NCBI RefSeq assembly: GCF_026283955.1
Contig: NZ_JAPDPE010000045.1
Location: forward strand, 1-36,278
Direction of reading: 5' to 3'
DNA: 36,278 nt
DNA from: Dyella silvatica
GTDB taxonomy: Bacteria; Pseudomonadota; Gammaproteobacteria; Xanthomonadales; Rhodanobacteraceae
This document shows positions 20,545 through 32,500 of this stretch, piece after piece (the first letter of the stretch is position 1; every line of letters begins with the position of its first letter). Both the position numbers and the translations under genes were made by a program. The notes beneath the pieces are model-generated. The model searched no databases. It saw only the letters and a program-made list of their open reading frames with translations, and had not been told where the DNA came from.

Positions 20545-22350
20545 ATGAACAGCCCTATTCCCGCCCGCGTGGCGGCCTTGCGTCAGGCCATGCAGCAGCA
20601 TGGCGTCCATGCCTGCCTGATCCCCAGCGCCGACCCGCACCTGTCCGAATATCTGCCCGGGCACTGGCAGGCCCGTGCCTGGCTGTCCGGCTTCCACGGT
20701 TCAGCTGGCACGCTGATTGTCACCGCCAAACATGCCGGCCTATGGACCGACTCACGCTACTTTGCCCAGGCCGAGCAACAGCTGGCCGGCAGCGGCATCA
20801 CCCTGATGAAGCAACGGGTAGCCCATGCACCGGAGCACCTGGACTGGCTTGAGCAGCACAGCCAGCATGGCGATGTGCTGGCTATGGCCGGCGACAGTGT
20901 GGCGCTGAATGCCCAGACCGCGATCGAGCGGCGCCTGGCCGGCGCCGGCGTGCACTTGCGCACCGACCTCGACTTGCCCGGCGCCATCTGGACCGATCGG
21001 CCGCCCCTGCCACAGGCAGCGGTTGTCGAGCATCCCATCGCCTATGCAAGCACCTCCCGCGCCGACAAGCTGACGCGCCTGCGCTCATCGATGCGCAAAC
21101 TCGGCGCCAGCCACCACTTGCTGTCCAGCCTCGATGACATCGCCTGGCTGACCAACCTGCGCGGCAGCGACGTCGAGTGCAATCCGGTTTTCCTGGCGCA
21201 TTTGCTGGTCACCGCCGAAGCTCGCGCCACGCTGTTTGTAGACCGGGGTAAATTGGATGACAAGCTAGTGGCGGCACTGGCCCGCGATGGCATCGCAATA
21301 GCCAACTATGCGGCGATTACCGATGCCCTGAGCGAGCTGCACGCTGGTCACCATCTGCTCTTCGATGGCAACCGCGTGGTCAGTGCCATCGCCAAAGCCA
21401 TCGGGCCTACCGTAAGCCGCATCGACACCGCCAACCCGACCACGCTGTTCAAAGCATGCAAAAGCGCCGACGAATTAAGCCATGTGCGTGAAGTGATGCG
21501 CCGCGACGGCGCAGCACTGGTGCGAGCCTTTCGCCGGCTGGAAGACCGCCTTAGCGCAGGCATGGCGCAAACCGAGCTGGATGTCGACATGTTATTGCGC
21601 GAAGAGCGCTCGGCCCAGCCCGACTACGTCGGCGAAAGCTTCGCCACCATCGCCGGCTACCAGGCCAATGGCGCCCTGCCGCACTATCGCGCGACTCAGG
21701 ACGCGCACAGCAGCCTGCAGCGCCAGGGCTTGCTGTTGATCGATTCGGGCGGCCAGTATCTCGGTGGCACCACCGATATCACCCGCGTGCTTGCGCTAGG
21801 CCCCACCACCACCGAGCAACGGCGTGATGCCACCTTGGTGATGAAAGGCTTGATCGCGCTTTCGCGCGCGCGCTTTCCCAAAGGGGCTAGCGGCCCACAG
21901 CTGGATGCCCTGGCACGTGCCCCGTTATGGGCCTGTGGCATGGACTATGGCCACGGCACCGGCCACGGCGTGGGCTACTTTCTGAATGTGCACGAAGGGC
22001 CACAAGGCATTCGCCCGCCCGTCAGCGGCGCAACACTGGTCGCCCTGGAGCCGGGCATGATCAGCTCGATCGAGCCGGGTTTGTACAAACCCGCCCGCTA
22101 CGGTATCCGGCATGAAAACCTCGCCGTCGTCATCGAAGCCGAGCACAGCGAATTCGCTGAGTTCTATGCGTTTGAAACCCTCACCCTATGCCCGTTCGAC
22201 CGCCGCGCACTGGAACCCAGCCTGCTCAATCCAGAGGAGCGCGCCTGGTTAGACGACTACCACGCCGGCGTCCGTGCGGCATTGAGCCCCTTGCTTGAAG
22301 AGGCGGATCACGCCTGGCTGGAGTGGCATTGTTCACCGCTGGGCGATTAA
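20545..22350 (+). CDS. Aminopeptidase P family protein (Xaa-Pro aminopeptidase, long form)
   Basis: Cleaves N-terminal residues before proline. Start ATG 20545 (MNSPIPARVAALRQAMQ) gives 601 residues, the length of the three-domain eukaryote-like APP1 type rather than the 440-residue PepP type. Two creatinase-N-like domains (about 1-300) precede the pita-bread catalytic domain. The dinuclear metal ligands are D400 and D411 (DSGGQYLGGTTDITR), H474 (HGTGHGVG), E510 (SIEPGLY) and E524 (RHENLAVV), with spacings as in human APP1; the proton-shuttle His lies in FLNVHEGP (H483). Likely cytosolic, in peptide turnover. Divergent from pyrG and convergent on the TpgA-like lipoprotein gene. Confidence 0.94.
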   Translation: MNSPIPARVAALRQAMQQHGVHACLIPSADPHLSEYLPGHWQARAWLSGFHGSAGTLIVTAKHAGLWTDSRYFAQAEQQLAGSGITLMKQRVAHAPEHLDWLEQHSQHGDVLAMAGDSVALNAQTAIERRLAGAGVHLRTDLDLPGAIWTDRPPLPQAAVVEHPIAYASTSRADKLTRLRSSMRKLGASHHLLSSLDDIAWLTNLRGSDVECNPVFLAHLLVTAEARATLFVDRGKLDDKLVAALARDGIAIANYAAITDALSELHAGHHLLFDGNRVVSAIAKAIGPTVSRIDTANPTTLFKACKSADELSHVREVMRRDGAALVRAFRRLEDRLSAGMAQTELDVDMLLREERSAQPDYVGESFATIAGYQANGALPHYRATQDAHSSLQRQGLLLIDSGGQYLGGTTDITRVLALGPTTTEQRRDATLVMKGLIALSRARFPKGASGPQLDALARAPLWACGMDYGHGTGHGVGYFLNVHEGPQGIRPPVSGATLVALEPGMISSIEPGLYKPARYGIRHENLAVVIEAEHSEFAEFYAFETLTLCPFDRRALEPSLLNPEERAWLDDYHAGVRAALSPLLEEADHAWLEWHCSPLGD

Positions 22351-22433
22351 TACCCAGTATCGAACATCCAGCGGCGACCCACCGACCCAGCCAGCCAATC
22401 GTCCAGCTGGGCTCGCCGATTGGGCCGCTCGGC

Positions 22434-23267
22434 TTACTTGCCATCCACAACCACTTCGACACGGCGATTCGGTGCGAGGCAGGCAATCAACGCCGCCCGC
22501 GAGCTATGCGCCGGACAATCGGTTTTCACCGCCGCTGACTTGCCGCGACCTTCGGCAGTACTCAAGGCCGAGGGCACGCCCCGCTCGTCCAGATAACGTT
22601 TGACGGTATCGGCTCGGCGCGTAGAGAGTTGGTTGTTGTAAGCGTCGCTACCGAGTTCGTCCGTGTAACCCAGTATCTGGATATGCGCGATGTGATCACT
22701 TTTCGCGTTGATCTTGGCTGCCAGTGCGTCCAGTTCCTGTCGACCATTGGGCTTGATATCGCTGGGTTTGAATTTATCAAAACCAAACAGCACGTCGCCG
22801 GAAAGTGTAAAGGTCTCAGGCTTCGGCACGACAGCCTCCGCTACCCGCGGCTCATGCCGCTTTAATAACGCCGCACAAGATTCGGGCTTCCAATAAAAAC
22901 TGCGCGCCAGCTGGTGATCATCGAACAGCACCTTGTACTGACACGCCGACGTCTCGCCTGAATCCTTCTTGCTGAGGTTAAACAGATAATTCCATTCGTG
23001 TACGCCCCATACCCCTTCGTCGAAATGTGGGTAACCGATAAGTGCCGCGAGCTGCTGCTTGTTCATCCCCGGTCTGATTCGGCGCAGGCTGTCCAAACCA
23101 GGCGAGTTGCCGTTCTTATGCATCGAGGTGGTATCGCCTGGATCAGGCCAAACCAATTGCTCAGCGCTTTGGCCATCTTTCGCCACCCCGCGACTCAGAT
23201 TGCCGCAGCCGGCCAAGCCGCCCAGGGTCACTAGCAAGACGGCCGTACAGGTAAGTGTTTTAAGCAT
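22434..23267 (-). CDS. tpgA: TpgA-like lipoprotein 1 (BamE-like plus OmpA domain), partner of adhesin 1
   Basis: A 277-residue lipoprotein. ATG 23267 has GAGGAA 8 nt upstream; the signal ends at lipobox LAGC with Cys21. A SmpA/OmlA (BamE)-like domain follows (RIRPGMNKQQLAALIGYPHFDEGVWGV.EWNYLFNL, about 65-140), then an OmpA-type peptidoglycan-binding domain (about 165-277) with LFGFDKFKPSDI, GYTDELGSDAYNNQLSTRRA and CLAPNRRVEVVV. This is the architecture of TpgA from Acinetobacter, which links the trimeric adhesin AtaA to peptidoglycan; the gene is likewise directly downstream of an adhesin. The 94-bp gap to the adhesin anchor contains a hairpin. Role inferred from architecture and context. 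Confidence 0.85.
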   Translation of the reverse strand: MLKTLTCTAVLLVTLGGLAGCGNLSRGVAKDGQSAEQLVWPDPGDTTSMHKNGNSPGLDSLRRIRPGMNKQQLAALIGYPHFDEGVWGVHEWNYLFNLSKKDSGETSACQYKVLFDDHQLARSFYWKPESCAALLKRHEPRVAEAVVPKPETFTLSGDVLFGFDKFKPSDIKPNGRQELDALAAKINAKSDHIAHIQILGYTDELGSDAYNNQLSTRRADTVKRYLDERGVPSALSTAEGRGKSAAVKTDCPAHSSRAALIACLAPNRRVEVVVDGK

Positions 23268-23310
23268 GACGTCATTCCTCCAGCATTCGGGTAGCAGAAT
23301 GCCGGTACTC

Positions 23311-23345
23311 GATCGGCCGCCCCTCGGGCGAGAGATCGGCCGATC
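23311..23345. other. Intercistronic hairpin between adhesin 1 and its lipoprotein
   Basis: GATCGGCC (23311-23318) pairs with GGCCGATC (23338-23345), with an inner GCCC/GGGC stem and a small bulge. No T-run follows on the minus strand, so it is more likely a processing or mRNA-stability element than a terminator. Confidence 0.45.
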
Positions 23346-23361
23346 AAGATACCGGTGACAC

Positions 23362-23598
23362 TTACCAGACCATCGCCGCGCCCGCGCCGACACCGGCGTC
23401 ACCGCGCGTATTGGAATTGGCGCTGACGCGGAAGATCCAGCGCCCTCCCTCAGACACCGTCGACAAACCGACGGCCAAGCCGGTTTCACCGTGGAAGCTA
23501 CCGACACCCACCGCGACCGCGCTTTGATTGGGCGCGTAAGCCTGTGGCAGGTTGGCCATCGCCATCGCCGATGCCACACCCGCATTGGCGCGATTCAT
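23362..23598 (-). pseudogene. Detached YadA-type anchor barrel of adhesin 1 (out of frame)
   Basis: Seventy-eight residues, MNRANAGVASAMAMANLPQA to GAAMVW, make up the in-pore helix and four beta-strands of a YadA anchor domain and end in an aromatic residue, as outer-membrane barrels do. It is nearly the same as the C-terminus of adhesin 2. It is in a different frame from the adhesin 1 passenger, shifted +1, and an in-frame TAG lies 4 codons before its ATG, so it can be read only by a frameshift in the last few codons or by new initiation at ATG 23598 (AGGTCAGATCA upstream). I read it as the broken 3' end of the adhesin 1 gene. Confidence 0.75.
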
Positions 23599-26500
23599 TG
23601 ATCTGACCTACGTTGGCCGCATCCGTTGCCGCAACGCCCGGCGCCACATTGTGGATCGTGGTGCCTGTCCCGCCGTTACCCAGCGTCACACTGTTGTTAT
23701 TCACGGTGCCATCGGCATTGGTGTCGTACTGCACACTGCCGGCCTTGGCCGCATTCAACTGACTGACGTTGACTGCATCGGTGTTCTGCGTGCCTGCGGC
23801 CACATTGACGATCTGCCGCTCACTACCCGCCGCCCCTACCGAAACCGTGTTGGTGCGACTGGCCACCGAGCCCTGCCCCAGGGCCACCGAGTTATCGGCG
23901 CTTGCTGTCGAGTTATTGCCTATCGCCGTGCTGTTGTTGCCCGAGGCATTCGCCCCCGCGCCACCGGCAGCCGAATTGTTGCCTCCGGCGGTCGGCCCGG
24001 TGCTGGTCGCACCAGTGGTATTGGCCCTGAACTGGACCGGCGCCGTGTTGTTAATCAGGTTGTTGACCTTTTGGTCGGTGTAGCTGTTCGCCTGGGCAAT
24101 CGCACTATTCACGCCACCCTGCAACTGGCTTACGTTGACCGCATCGTTCGGCGCCGAACCATCGGCCACATTGGTGATCTGGCGATCATTACCCGCCGAA
24201 CCCACCGATACTTCACCCACCGAATTACTGCTGCCTGCGGGTTTATAGGCGCCGGTGTAATTGGTCTTTGCACCCACCGAGGTGGTCGAATTCGCGCCCA
24301 AGGCCACCGAATTGTCCTTTGACGATTGCGCGCCATTGCCGATAGCGACGCTGTTGGCACCGCTCGAAACCGCTTGCGGGCCAACCGCCACGCTATTGGT
24401 TCCGCCGGCTGACGAATCAGCCAGGGTCGAATTGGCATGGAAGTACTTGATGCCCCCACCGGACGTGATGCTGGAAATCGCCGAATTGGTCGCGAACAGT
24501 TGCGAGCCGTTCACCGCATCGGTCGAGGTGGCGCTCAACACACCGGCAGCAACATTCTGCAATTGGCGCTCCGTGCCTACCGCACCGATCGAGACCACCG
24601 ACACCGGCGCCGTAGCCGCCGCGGTGTATCCAGTAATCGCGTAGATGCCAGTGTGCGGTGCCGCCGTCACCGAGCTCGAGCCCAACGCCACGCTCATAAA
24701 ATCATTCGCTGTCGCGCCCGCGCCCAAGGCCATGGACTGGACGCCACCCGCCAGCGCCTGGCTGCCGATAGCGATGCCTGAAGCGAGCATCGTCTCGCTG
24801 GCTCGGCCAATCGCGATACCGCCGTTATCCATCACCGTCGCGCCGTTACCCAGGCCGATGCCGCTGGCGCCATTTACCACGGTTTGCGGACCGATCGCCA
24901 CCGACTCCTGCCCTGCCGACAGCGAATCGGCCGCCACCGAGTTCGCGTGAAAATATTTCGTACCTGTCACGGTCAGCGAACCAACGGCGCCGGTCAGCTG
25001 GCGTAGCGTCACCGCGTCATGCGGCTGGGTAGCGTCGGCCACATTGGTAATTTGCCGGTAAGAGGTGTTGTCCTGGCCCAGCGAAACCGCGCCCAGCAAA
25101 AGTCCCGAGGTGGTGTCGTAGGGTACATAGGCACTGCCGACACCTACGGGTATCTGGCCGCTGATCGGCGCCAGCGCGCGGCTGGATATCGCCCCCTGAC
25201 CCAGGGCTACACTGCCTGCGATCGTCGCACTGGAACCCGAACCGATAGCAATACCTTGAGTCGCCGCCGCCGCCACCACCGCCGTATCGCCCAAGGCAAT
25301 CGAGCCTGCATTGTTGGCCTGCGACGCAGTGCCCAACGCCACCGAACCCTGCCCGGTGGCGACATTGGCATTGCCCAGCGTCACTGCACCCTGACCGTTG
25401 GAGGTGTTATTGGCACCCATCGCGACTGCGCCAGTACCGGTGGCACTATTCGGGTCGCCGATAGCTACCGCACCATTGCCATTCGCCGTATTGCCGACAC
25501 CGATCGAAACCGCCTGGCCGCCCTGGGCAACCGCCGATTTACCGATCGCTATCGCACCATCGGTCGATGCGGTGGCCGAATCACCCAAAGCCACCGAGCT
25601 GATACCCGCCGCCGTAGCCCCCTTGCCATACGCCGATGCATCCGCCGCCGAAGCTAGCGCCAGCGGCCCGGAAGCCGTGGCATCGGTCCCCGTGGCCGAG
25701 CTATCGCCCAGCGTTGAATTGGCGTGGAAGTACTTGATGCCACCGCCGTTGGTGATGTTATTGACGGTCGTACCGAGATTGTTCAAACCGGTATTGGTCG
25801 CAAACAATTCGCTACCGTTCACCGCGTCGGTGCTAGTCGCTGAAAGCTGGCCCGCGGCGACATTCGTAATCACCCGCTCGTTACCTGCCGAGCCAACACT
25901 CACCACACTCGTCGGTGCCGTACCGGCAAAGGTGTAGGCCGTGCCGTTGATGGTGGCTCCCGGGGTCGCCACGGCCGCCGCGGTTTGACTGCCCGAACCC
26001 AACGCAACGGCTCCCGCAGTGCCCGCCACGCTATTGGCACCCAGCGCCACGGCATTCGCCGAACTGGCATTGGCCACCGGGCCCACCGCCACGCTATCCG
26101 TACCGGTCGCTGTGCTATCGGCCAGGATCGAATTGGCGTGGAAATACTTGATGCCCGCACCATTGGTGATGTTGTTGACGGTATTACCCAGGCTGGTCAC
26201 CGAGCTATCGGTGGCAAACAGTTGACTGCCATTCACCGCATCCGTACTGCTGGCCGTCACCCGGCCTGCCGCCACATTGGTGATGGTGCGTTCGTTGCCG
26301 ACACTGCCCACGCTCACTGTCGATGTCGGCGCAATACCTGCGTAGTTGTAATTGGTACCGTTGATAGTACCGCCAGCCGTCGCGACCGCTGCCGCCGTCT
26401 GGCTGCCTGAGCCCAAGGCCACGGCGCCAGCATTACTCGCCACGCTGTTGGCACCCAAGGCCACCGCGGTGGCTGCGCTGGCATTGGCCACCGGCCCCAC

Positions 26501-29500
26501 CGCGACGCTATCCACTCCTGTAGCGGTGCTATCGGCCAAGATCGAGTTGGCATGGAAGTACTTGATGCCTGCGCCGTTGTTGATGTTGTTTACCGTGGTA
26601 CCGATCTTGCCGACTTCGGTATTGGTGGCGAACAACTGGCTGCCGTTGACCCCGTCCGTGCTGGTGGCGCTCAACTGACCGGCAGCGACATTTTGCAATT
26701 GTCGCTCGGCGCCCGCCGTGCCCACGCTCACGACACCCGTGGGCGCGGTACCCGCAAAGCTATAGGCATCGCCGTTAATCGTCGCACCGGTCGTCGCTAC
26801 CGCAGCCACCGTGGTTGCGCCGTTGCCTAGCGCGACACTGTTGACGACGTTTGCATTGGCGCTGTTGCCTAGCGCGATCGCATTGATGGCGCTGGCCTTG
26901 CCGCTTGTACCGAGTGCGACGGCATTGGTGGCGGTCGCCTCGGCGTTATAACCCAAGGTCGCCGAGTTATCGCCATTGGCCCAGGCATCACGGCCCACGG
27001 AAACCGCTCGCAATCCAGCGGCTTGCGTATTGCTGGCACCGATGGCAATTGCATCCTGACCGGTCGCTGTGGGCTTGAAGGCGCTGTTCTGCGACCCTGT
27101 GCCACCGATCGCGATACTGCCGTCGCCGGCAGCGGATGTATTGCCCACCGAGACCGAGCGCACTCCCGTCGCCGACGCACTGGCGCCAAACGCCGAGCTG
27201 CCTGCGGCGGCCGCGTTGGCACCGTTGCCAACCGCCGTCGAAGCGGCGCCGGTGGCAACCGCCAGCGGGCCGGCAGCCACACTATCGGTACCTATCGCAC
27301 TTGAATCGGCCAGGATCGAATTGGCGTGGAAATACTTGATACCACCGCCACCAGTGATGTTGCTTATCGCGCTATTGCTGGCAAACAACTGACTGCCGTT
27401 CACCGCATCGGTGCTGGTGGCCGAGAGCCGGCCCGCCGCCACATTGGTAATGACACGCTCATTGCCCAGCGAGCCCACGCTCACCACGCTGGTCGGTGCC
27501 GTGCCCGCAAAGGTGTACGCGATACCGTTGATCGTGGTGCCGGTGGTCGCTACCGCGGCAGCCGTCTGGCTACCCGAACCCAAGGCCACCGCGCCGGCGT
27601 TACCCGCCACGCTGTTGGCACCCAAGGCCAACGCCGTCGCTGCGCTGGCATTGGCTACCGGACCCACCGCCACGCTATCCGTCCCCGTCGCGGTGCTGTC
27701 GGCCAGGGTCGAGTTGGCGTGGAAATACTTGATGCCACCACCACCGGTGATATTGCTTATCGCGCTGTTGGTGGCAAACAACTCACTGCCATTCACCGCA
27801 TCCGTACTCGTCGCCGAAACACGGCCTGCCGCCACATTGGTGATGACGCGCTCATTACCCGCCGAGCCCACGCTGACCACACTCGTCGGTGCCGCGCCGG
27901 CAAAGGTATAAGCCGTACCGTTGATCGTCGTCCCTGCCGTCGCTACGGCCGCCGCCGTCTGGCTGCCCGAGCCCAGGGCCACCGCACCGGCATTGCCCGC
28001 CACGCTGTTAGCACCTAAGGCCACCGCCGTCGCTGCGCTGGCATTGGCCACCGGCCCCACCGCCACGCTATCCGTCCCCGTCGCGGTGCTGTCGGCCAGG
28101 ATCGAGTTGGCGTGGAAATACTTGATGCCTCCGCCATTGGTGATGTTGTTCACCGTGGTGCCGAGATTGGTCAAACCGGTGTTCGTTGCGAACAATTCGC
28201 TACCGTTCACCGCGTCCGTGCTAGTGGCCGAAAGCCGGCCTGCAGCGACATTGGTGATGACGCGTTCATTACCTGCCGAACCCACGCTGACCACACTCGT
28301 CGGTGCCGCGCCGGCAAAGGTATAAGCCGTACCGTTGATCGTCGCTCCGGCCGTTGCCACGGCGGCAGCCGTCTGGCTGCCCGAACCCAGGGCTACCGCA
28401 CCGGCATTGCCCGCCACGCTGTTAGCACCCAACGCCACCGCTGTCGCCGCACTCGCAGTCGCCACCGGGCCCACCGCCACGCTATCCGTCCCCGTCGCCG
28501 TGCTATCGGCCAAAGTCGAATTGGCGTGGAAATACTTGATGCCGCCACCATTGGTGATGTTGTTCACCGTAGTGCCGAGATTGGTCAAGCCGGTGTTCGT
28601 TGCAAACAACTCACTGCCATTCACGGCATCCGTGCTGGTCGCCGAAAGACGGCCCGCGGCGACATTGGTAATCACCCGCTCATTACCTGCCGAGCCCACG
28701 CTCACCACACTCGTCGGTGCCGTGCCCGCAAAGGTATATGCGGTGCCGTTGATCGTCGCTCCGGCGGTCGCTGCCGCAGCAGCGGTCTGGCTGCCCGAAC
28801 CCAAGGCCACCGCACCGGCGTTACCCGCCACGCTGTTGGCGCCCAATGCCACCGCCGTCGCGGCGCTGGCATTGGCTACCGGGCCTACCGCCACGCTATC
28901 GGTTCCTGTCGCCGTGCTATCGGCCAGGGTCGAATTGGCGTGGAAGTACTTGATGCCTGCGCCGTTGTTGATGTTGTTGACCGTGGTGCCCAACGTGGTG
29001 ATGGCACTATCGGCTGCAAATAACTGACTACCGTTCACCGCATCGGTGCTGGTGGCGGTCACCCGGCCCGCCGCCACATTGGTGACGGTGCGCTCGTTGC
29101 CCAGGCTGCCCATACTGACGGTGGATGTCGGCGCCGTGCCGGCGTAGTTGTAGCTGGTGCCGTTGATGGTGCCATTGGCCGTCGCCACCGCGGCTGCGGT
29201 TTGGCTACCCGAACCCAAGGCGACCGCACCGGCATTGCTCGCCACGCTATTGGCACCCAAGGCCACCGCTGTCGCGGCGCTGGCGTTGGCCACCGGGCCT
29301 ACCGCCACGCTATCGGTACCCGTCGCCGTGCTATCGGCCAGGGTCGAATTGGCATGAAAATATTTGATGCCCGCACCGGTGTTGATGTTGTTGATCAACT
29401 GATTGGTGGCGAACAGTTGCGAGCCGTTCACTGCGTCGGTACTAACTGCGCTCAGCGTCGCCGGGGTCAGATTGGTGATTTTCACGGTACCCGTCGCACC

Positions 29501-32500
29501 GGTACCGCCGGTCGCTCCCAGGGTAATGGTGTTGCCGCCGGCCGCATCGTATTTCACCGCGATAGCGGCCGTGTTCACCGCATCGGTATTCAATGCAGTA
29601 AGTGCTGCACCCACATTGTTGTTCGGCGTGCTACCCGTATTCGCACCGGTCGTACTGATGTTGTTGATGACATAAGACGGCGCGGTATATACGCCGGTCG
29701 CCGGATTCAGTGCAGCGCCGCCACCCAGTGAGGTGACCACGTTCTGCCCAAGCTGATTGAGTTGACTGACATTGACTGCATCGGTCCCCAGACTACCTGG
29801 CGCGACACCGGTGATCTGGCGGCCGGTGCCATTGTTGGCGATATTCAACTCACCGCCCGAATTACTGCTGCCCACGGCATAACCGGCATAGCCCGTCTGC
29901 GCACCGCGAGAGGCCGCCGAAAAACTGCCCAGCGCGACACTATCCGCTTTGCTGGCATTGGCTTGACGGCCTATCGCGATGCCTTGCGCCGCCGAAGACG
30001 CCGAGTTGTCGCCAAAGGCAAGTCCGTAATTTCCCGCAGCGGTGGTGCTGGCTGCCGAGCCAAACGCGATCGATGACGTACCTACGGCGGTAGTGCCGTT
30101 ACCGATACCGATGGCGTCAGTGCCGGAAACCGTCGATGAGGCAGCGAACGATCCCACGTTGCTGATCGAGATCGCACCGGTACCACTGGCATTGGCGATG
30201 GCACCGATGGCGACCGAGCCATTCGCACCACTCGACTGCGCGCCATTGCCGATGGAGACACCCGAGGCCCCGCTGGCGCTGGCCTTGGTCCCCATGGCGA
30301 TACTGTTACTGCCGCTGGCGCTGGCGGTATCACCGATGGCCAGCGTGCCGGCGACGCTTGCCGAACTGGCATTGCCCAAGGCCACCGAGCCTTGGCCGAT
30401 AGCGCTATTGCCATTGCCGATGGCCACCGGACCATTGGCTGCCACCGTACCCGCCGCATTGCCCGCTGCAACGTTATTGTTGCCCTGGGCGACCGCGCCG
30501 GTGCCATTGGCGATATTCGGATCACCGATCGCCACCGCGCCATTGCCGGTCGCCGTATTGCCGACGCCAATCGATACCGCCTTGCCGCCGGTCGCCGTTG
30601 CCGTCTGACCGATCGCCACCGCACCCGCCGCATTGGCAATCGCACCGCTGCCCTGCGCAATCGAGTTGCCGCCGGTCGCCTGAGCGCCATTGCCGATGGC
30701 GATATCGTTGATCACCGTAGCCGAGCCGCTGACACCCGCCACCGAGTTCAAACCCAGGGCGAGCGAGCTGCTATTGAAGGCCACCGCCGTGGTACCCAGC
30801 GCAATGGAATCCACCCCGACCGCCTGAGTGTTGGTCGTCGTGTCCTGCGCGGTGCCGCCGGCGGCTGAAGAACCAAAGGCAATCGCACGGTTGCCGGTCG
30901 CATAGGCGGAGTTACCGATCGCCATGCTGCCGTTACCCAGGGCGGTCGAGACGTTACCCACTGCCATGCTTAGGTTGCCCGAAGCCACCCCCATACGACC
31001 GATGGTCAGCGAACTCCCCCCGCTGGCAAAGCCCGCCTGGCCAATCGAAATCGCGCTGTTGTTACTGGCGTTGGCGCTGTCGCCCAAGGCAATGCCTGCA
31101 CCACCTGTGGCACGACTGCTGGAACCGATCGCCGTGTCGCCGCTGCCGGTGGCCTGCGCATCGTTACCGATGGCCGTTGGGCTATGCGAAATCGCAGTGG
31201 CGCCACCGGTCGCATTAGCGCTGGGAAACCCCAGCCCATCGGTGCGCCGCTGAACAAGCGTGATCGGGGAGGCATTGGTCGCCTGCGCGGTATTGCCGAT
31301 CACGACACTTCCGATAGCTACTGCCTTCGTCGACTGACCGAGCGCCGTCGCATTCGTGCCGCTCGCCGCAGCACTGACACCGACAGCAATCGCATCCGTA
31401 CCGGTCGCCCCGGAATTCGCACTGGTATTACTACCGGCACCCGTCAATGTCGAATTGGCATTGAAGTAATTGACGGTTCCCACCGCCCCAGCGGCGGCTC
31501 GTTGCGCCACCGCGAACAACTGGCTGCCATTGACCGCATCGGTACTGGTCGCACTGACCAGGCCCGTCGCTACGTTCTGGATGCGACGCGCGCTGCTGCC
31601 ATCGGTGCCCACACTGACCACGCCTGCCGGCGCCGCGCTGCCGCCGGTGAAGTTATAGGTAAAACCATTGATGGTGGCACTGCTGTACGCGGTGGTACCT
31701 TGGGTTGAAGCGGTGACTGCCGACGTAGTCGCCGTGTTGTTGCCCAATGCAACCGATCCAGCCGTACCAGCGACCGCCGTATTGCCAATCGCCACGGCAC
31801 CTGTTGCCGTGGCCTGCGCTCCACCGGCAGCACCAAAACCACCGATAGCGCCGCCGAGTGCCAGTGAACCATCGCCGCTTGCCGTGGCTCCTTGCCCCTG
31901 TGCAATTGCGCCGTTGCCGGATGCGCTTGACTGACGGCCAAAGGCGATCGCGCTCAGATTCGACGCATTGGCAATATTGCCCATGACCATCGCCCCATCG
32001 GCGCTCGCCGTGGGTCCGTTGCCTGCCGCCCCATTCGCGCCAATCGCAATCGTGTTGATCGCCGAAGCAGTGGCGCCGGCACCCACCGCGGTACCGCTGC
32101 TGACGGCTGCGGTGTTCGCACCAATCGCCACGCCATAAATGTTTACACCGGCAGCCGAGGTGACTTTGGAGTTGGACCCGATCGCGATACTGCCCTGGAC
32201 TGCCGCCGATGACTGCACCCCGATCGCCACCGTACCGATCCCTGTCGCCTGCGCGGCATTAGCTGCCGTCGCGCTGCCACCGATGGCCACCGTGTTGACA
32301 GCCGACGCTGCTGCGTTGGCGCCTGCCGCGAATGAGTATCCACCGGTGGCTTTCGCGCTAACGCCCAGCGCGGTATCGCCAATCAAGGTGGCCGAGCCAT
32401 TGACGCCGGCCACCGCATTGAAGCCTACAGCCAACGAGCTGGGGCCAAAGGCCGAGGCTGTTTCGCCGAAGGCGCTGGCATCTACGCCAAATACCTTGAC

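Noticed and set aside
22395-22423. CCAATCG/CGATTGG inverted repeat between aminopeptidase P and lipoprotein 1
   Set aside because: 15-nt loop and no T-run on either strand; too weak to call a terminator.
23267-23585. N-terminal extension of the lipoprotein 1 frame up to 23585
   Set aside because: The extension overlaps the adhesin anchor out of frame; the lipoprotein signal, lipobox and ribosome-binding site fix the start at 23267.
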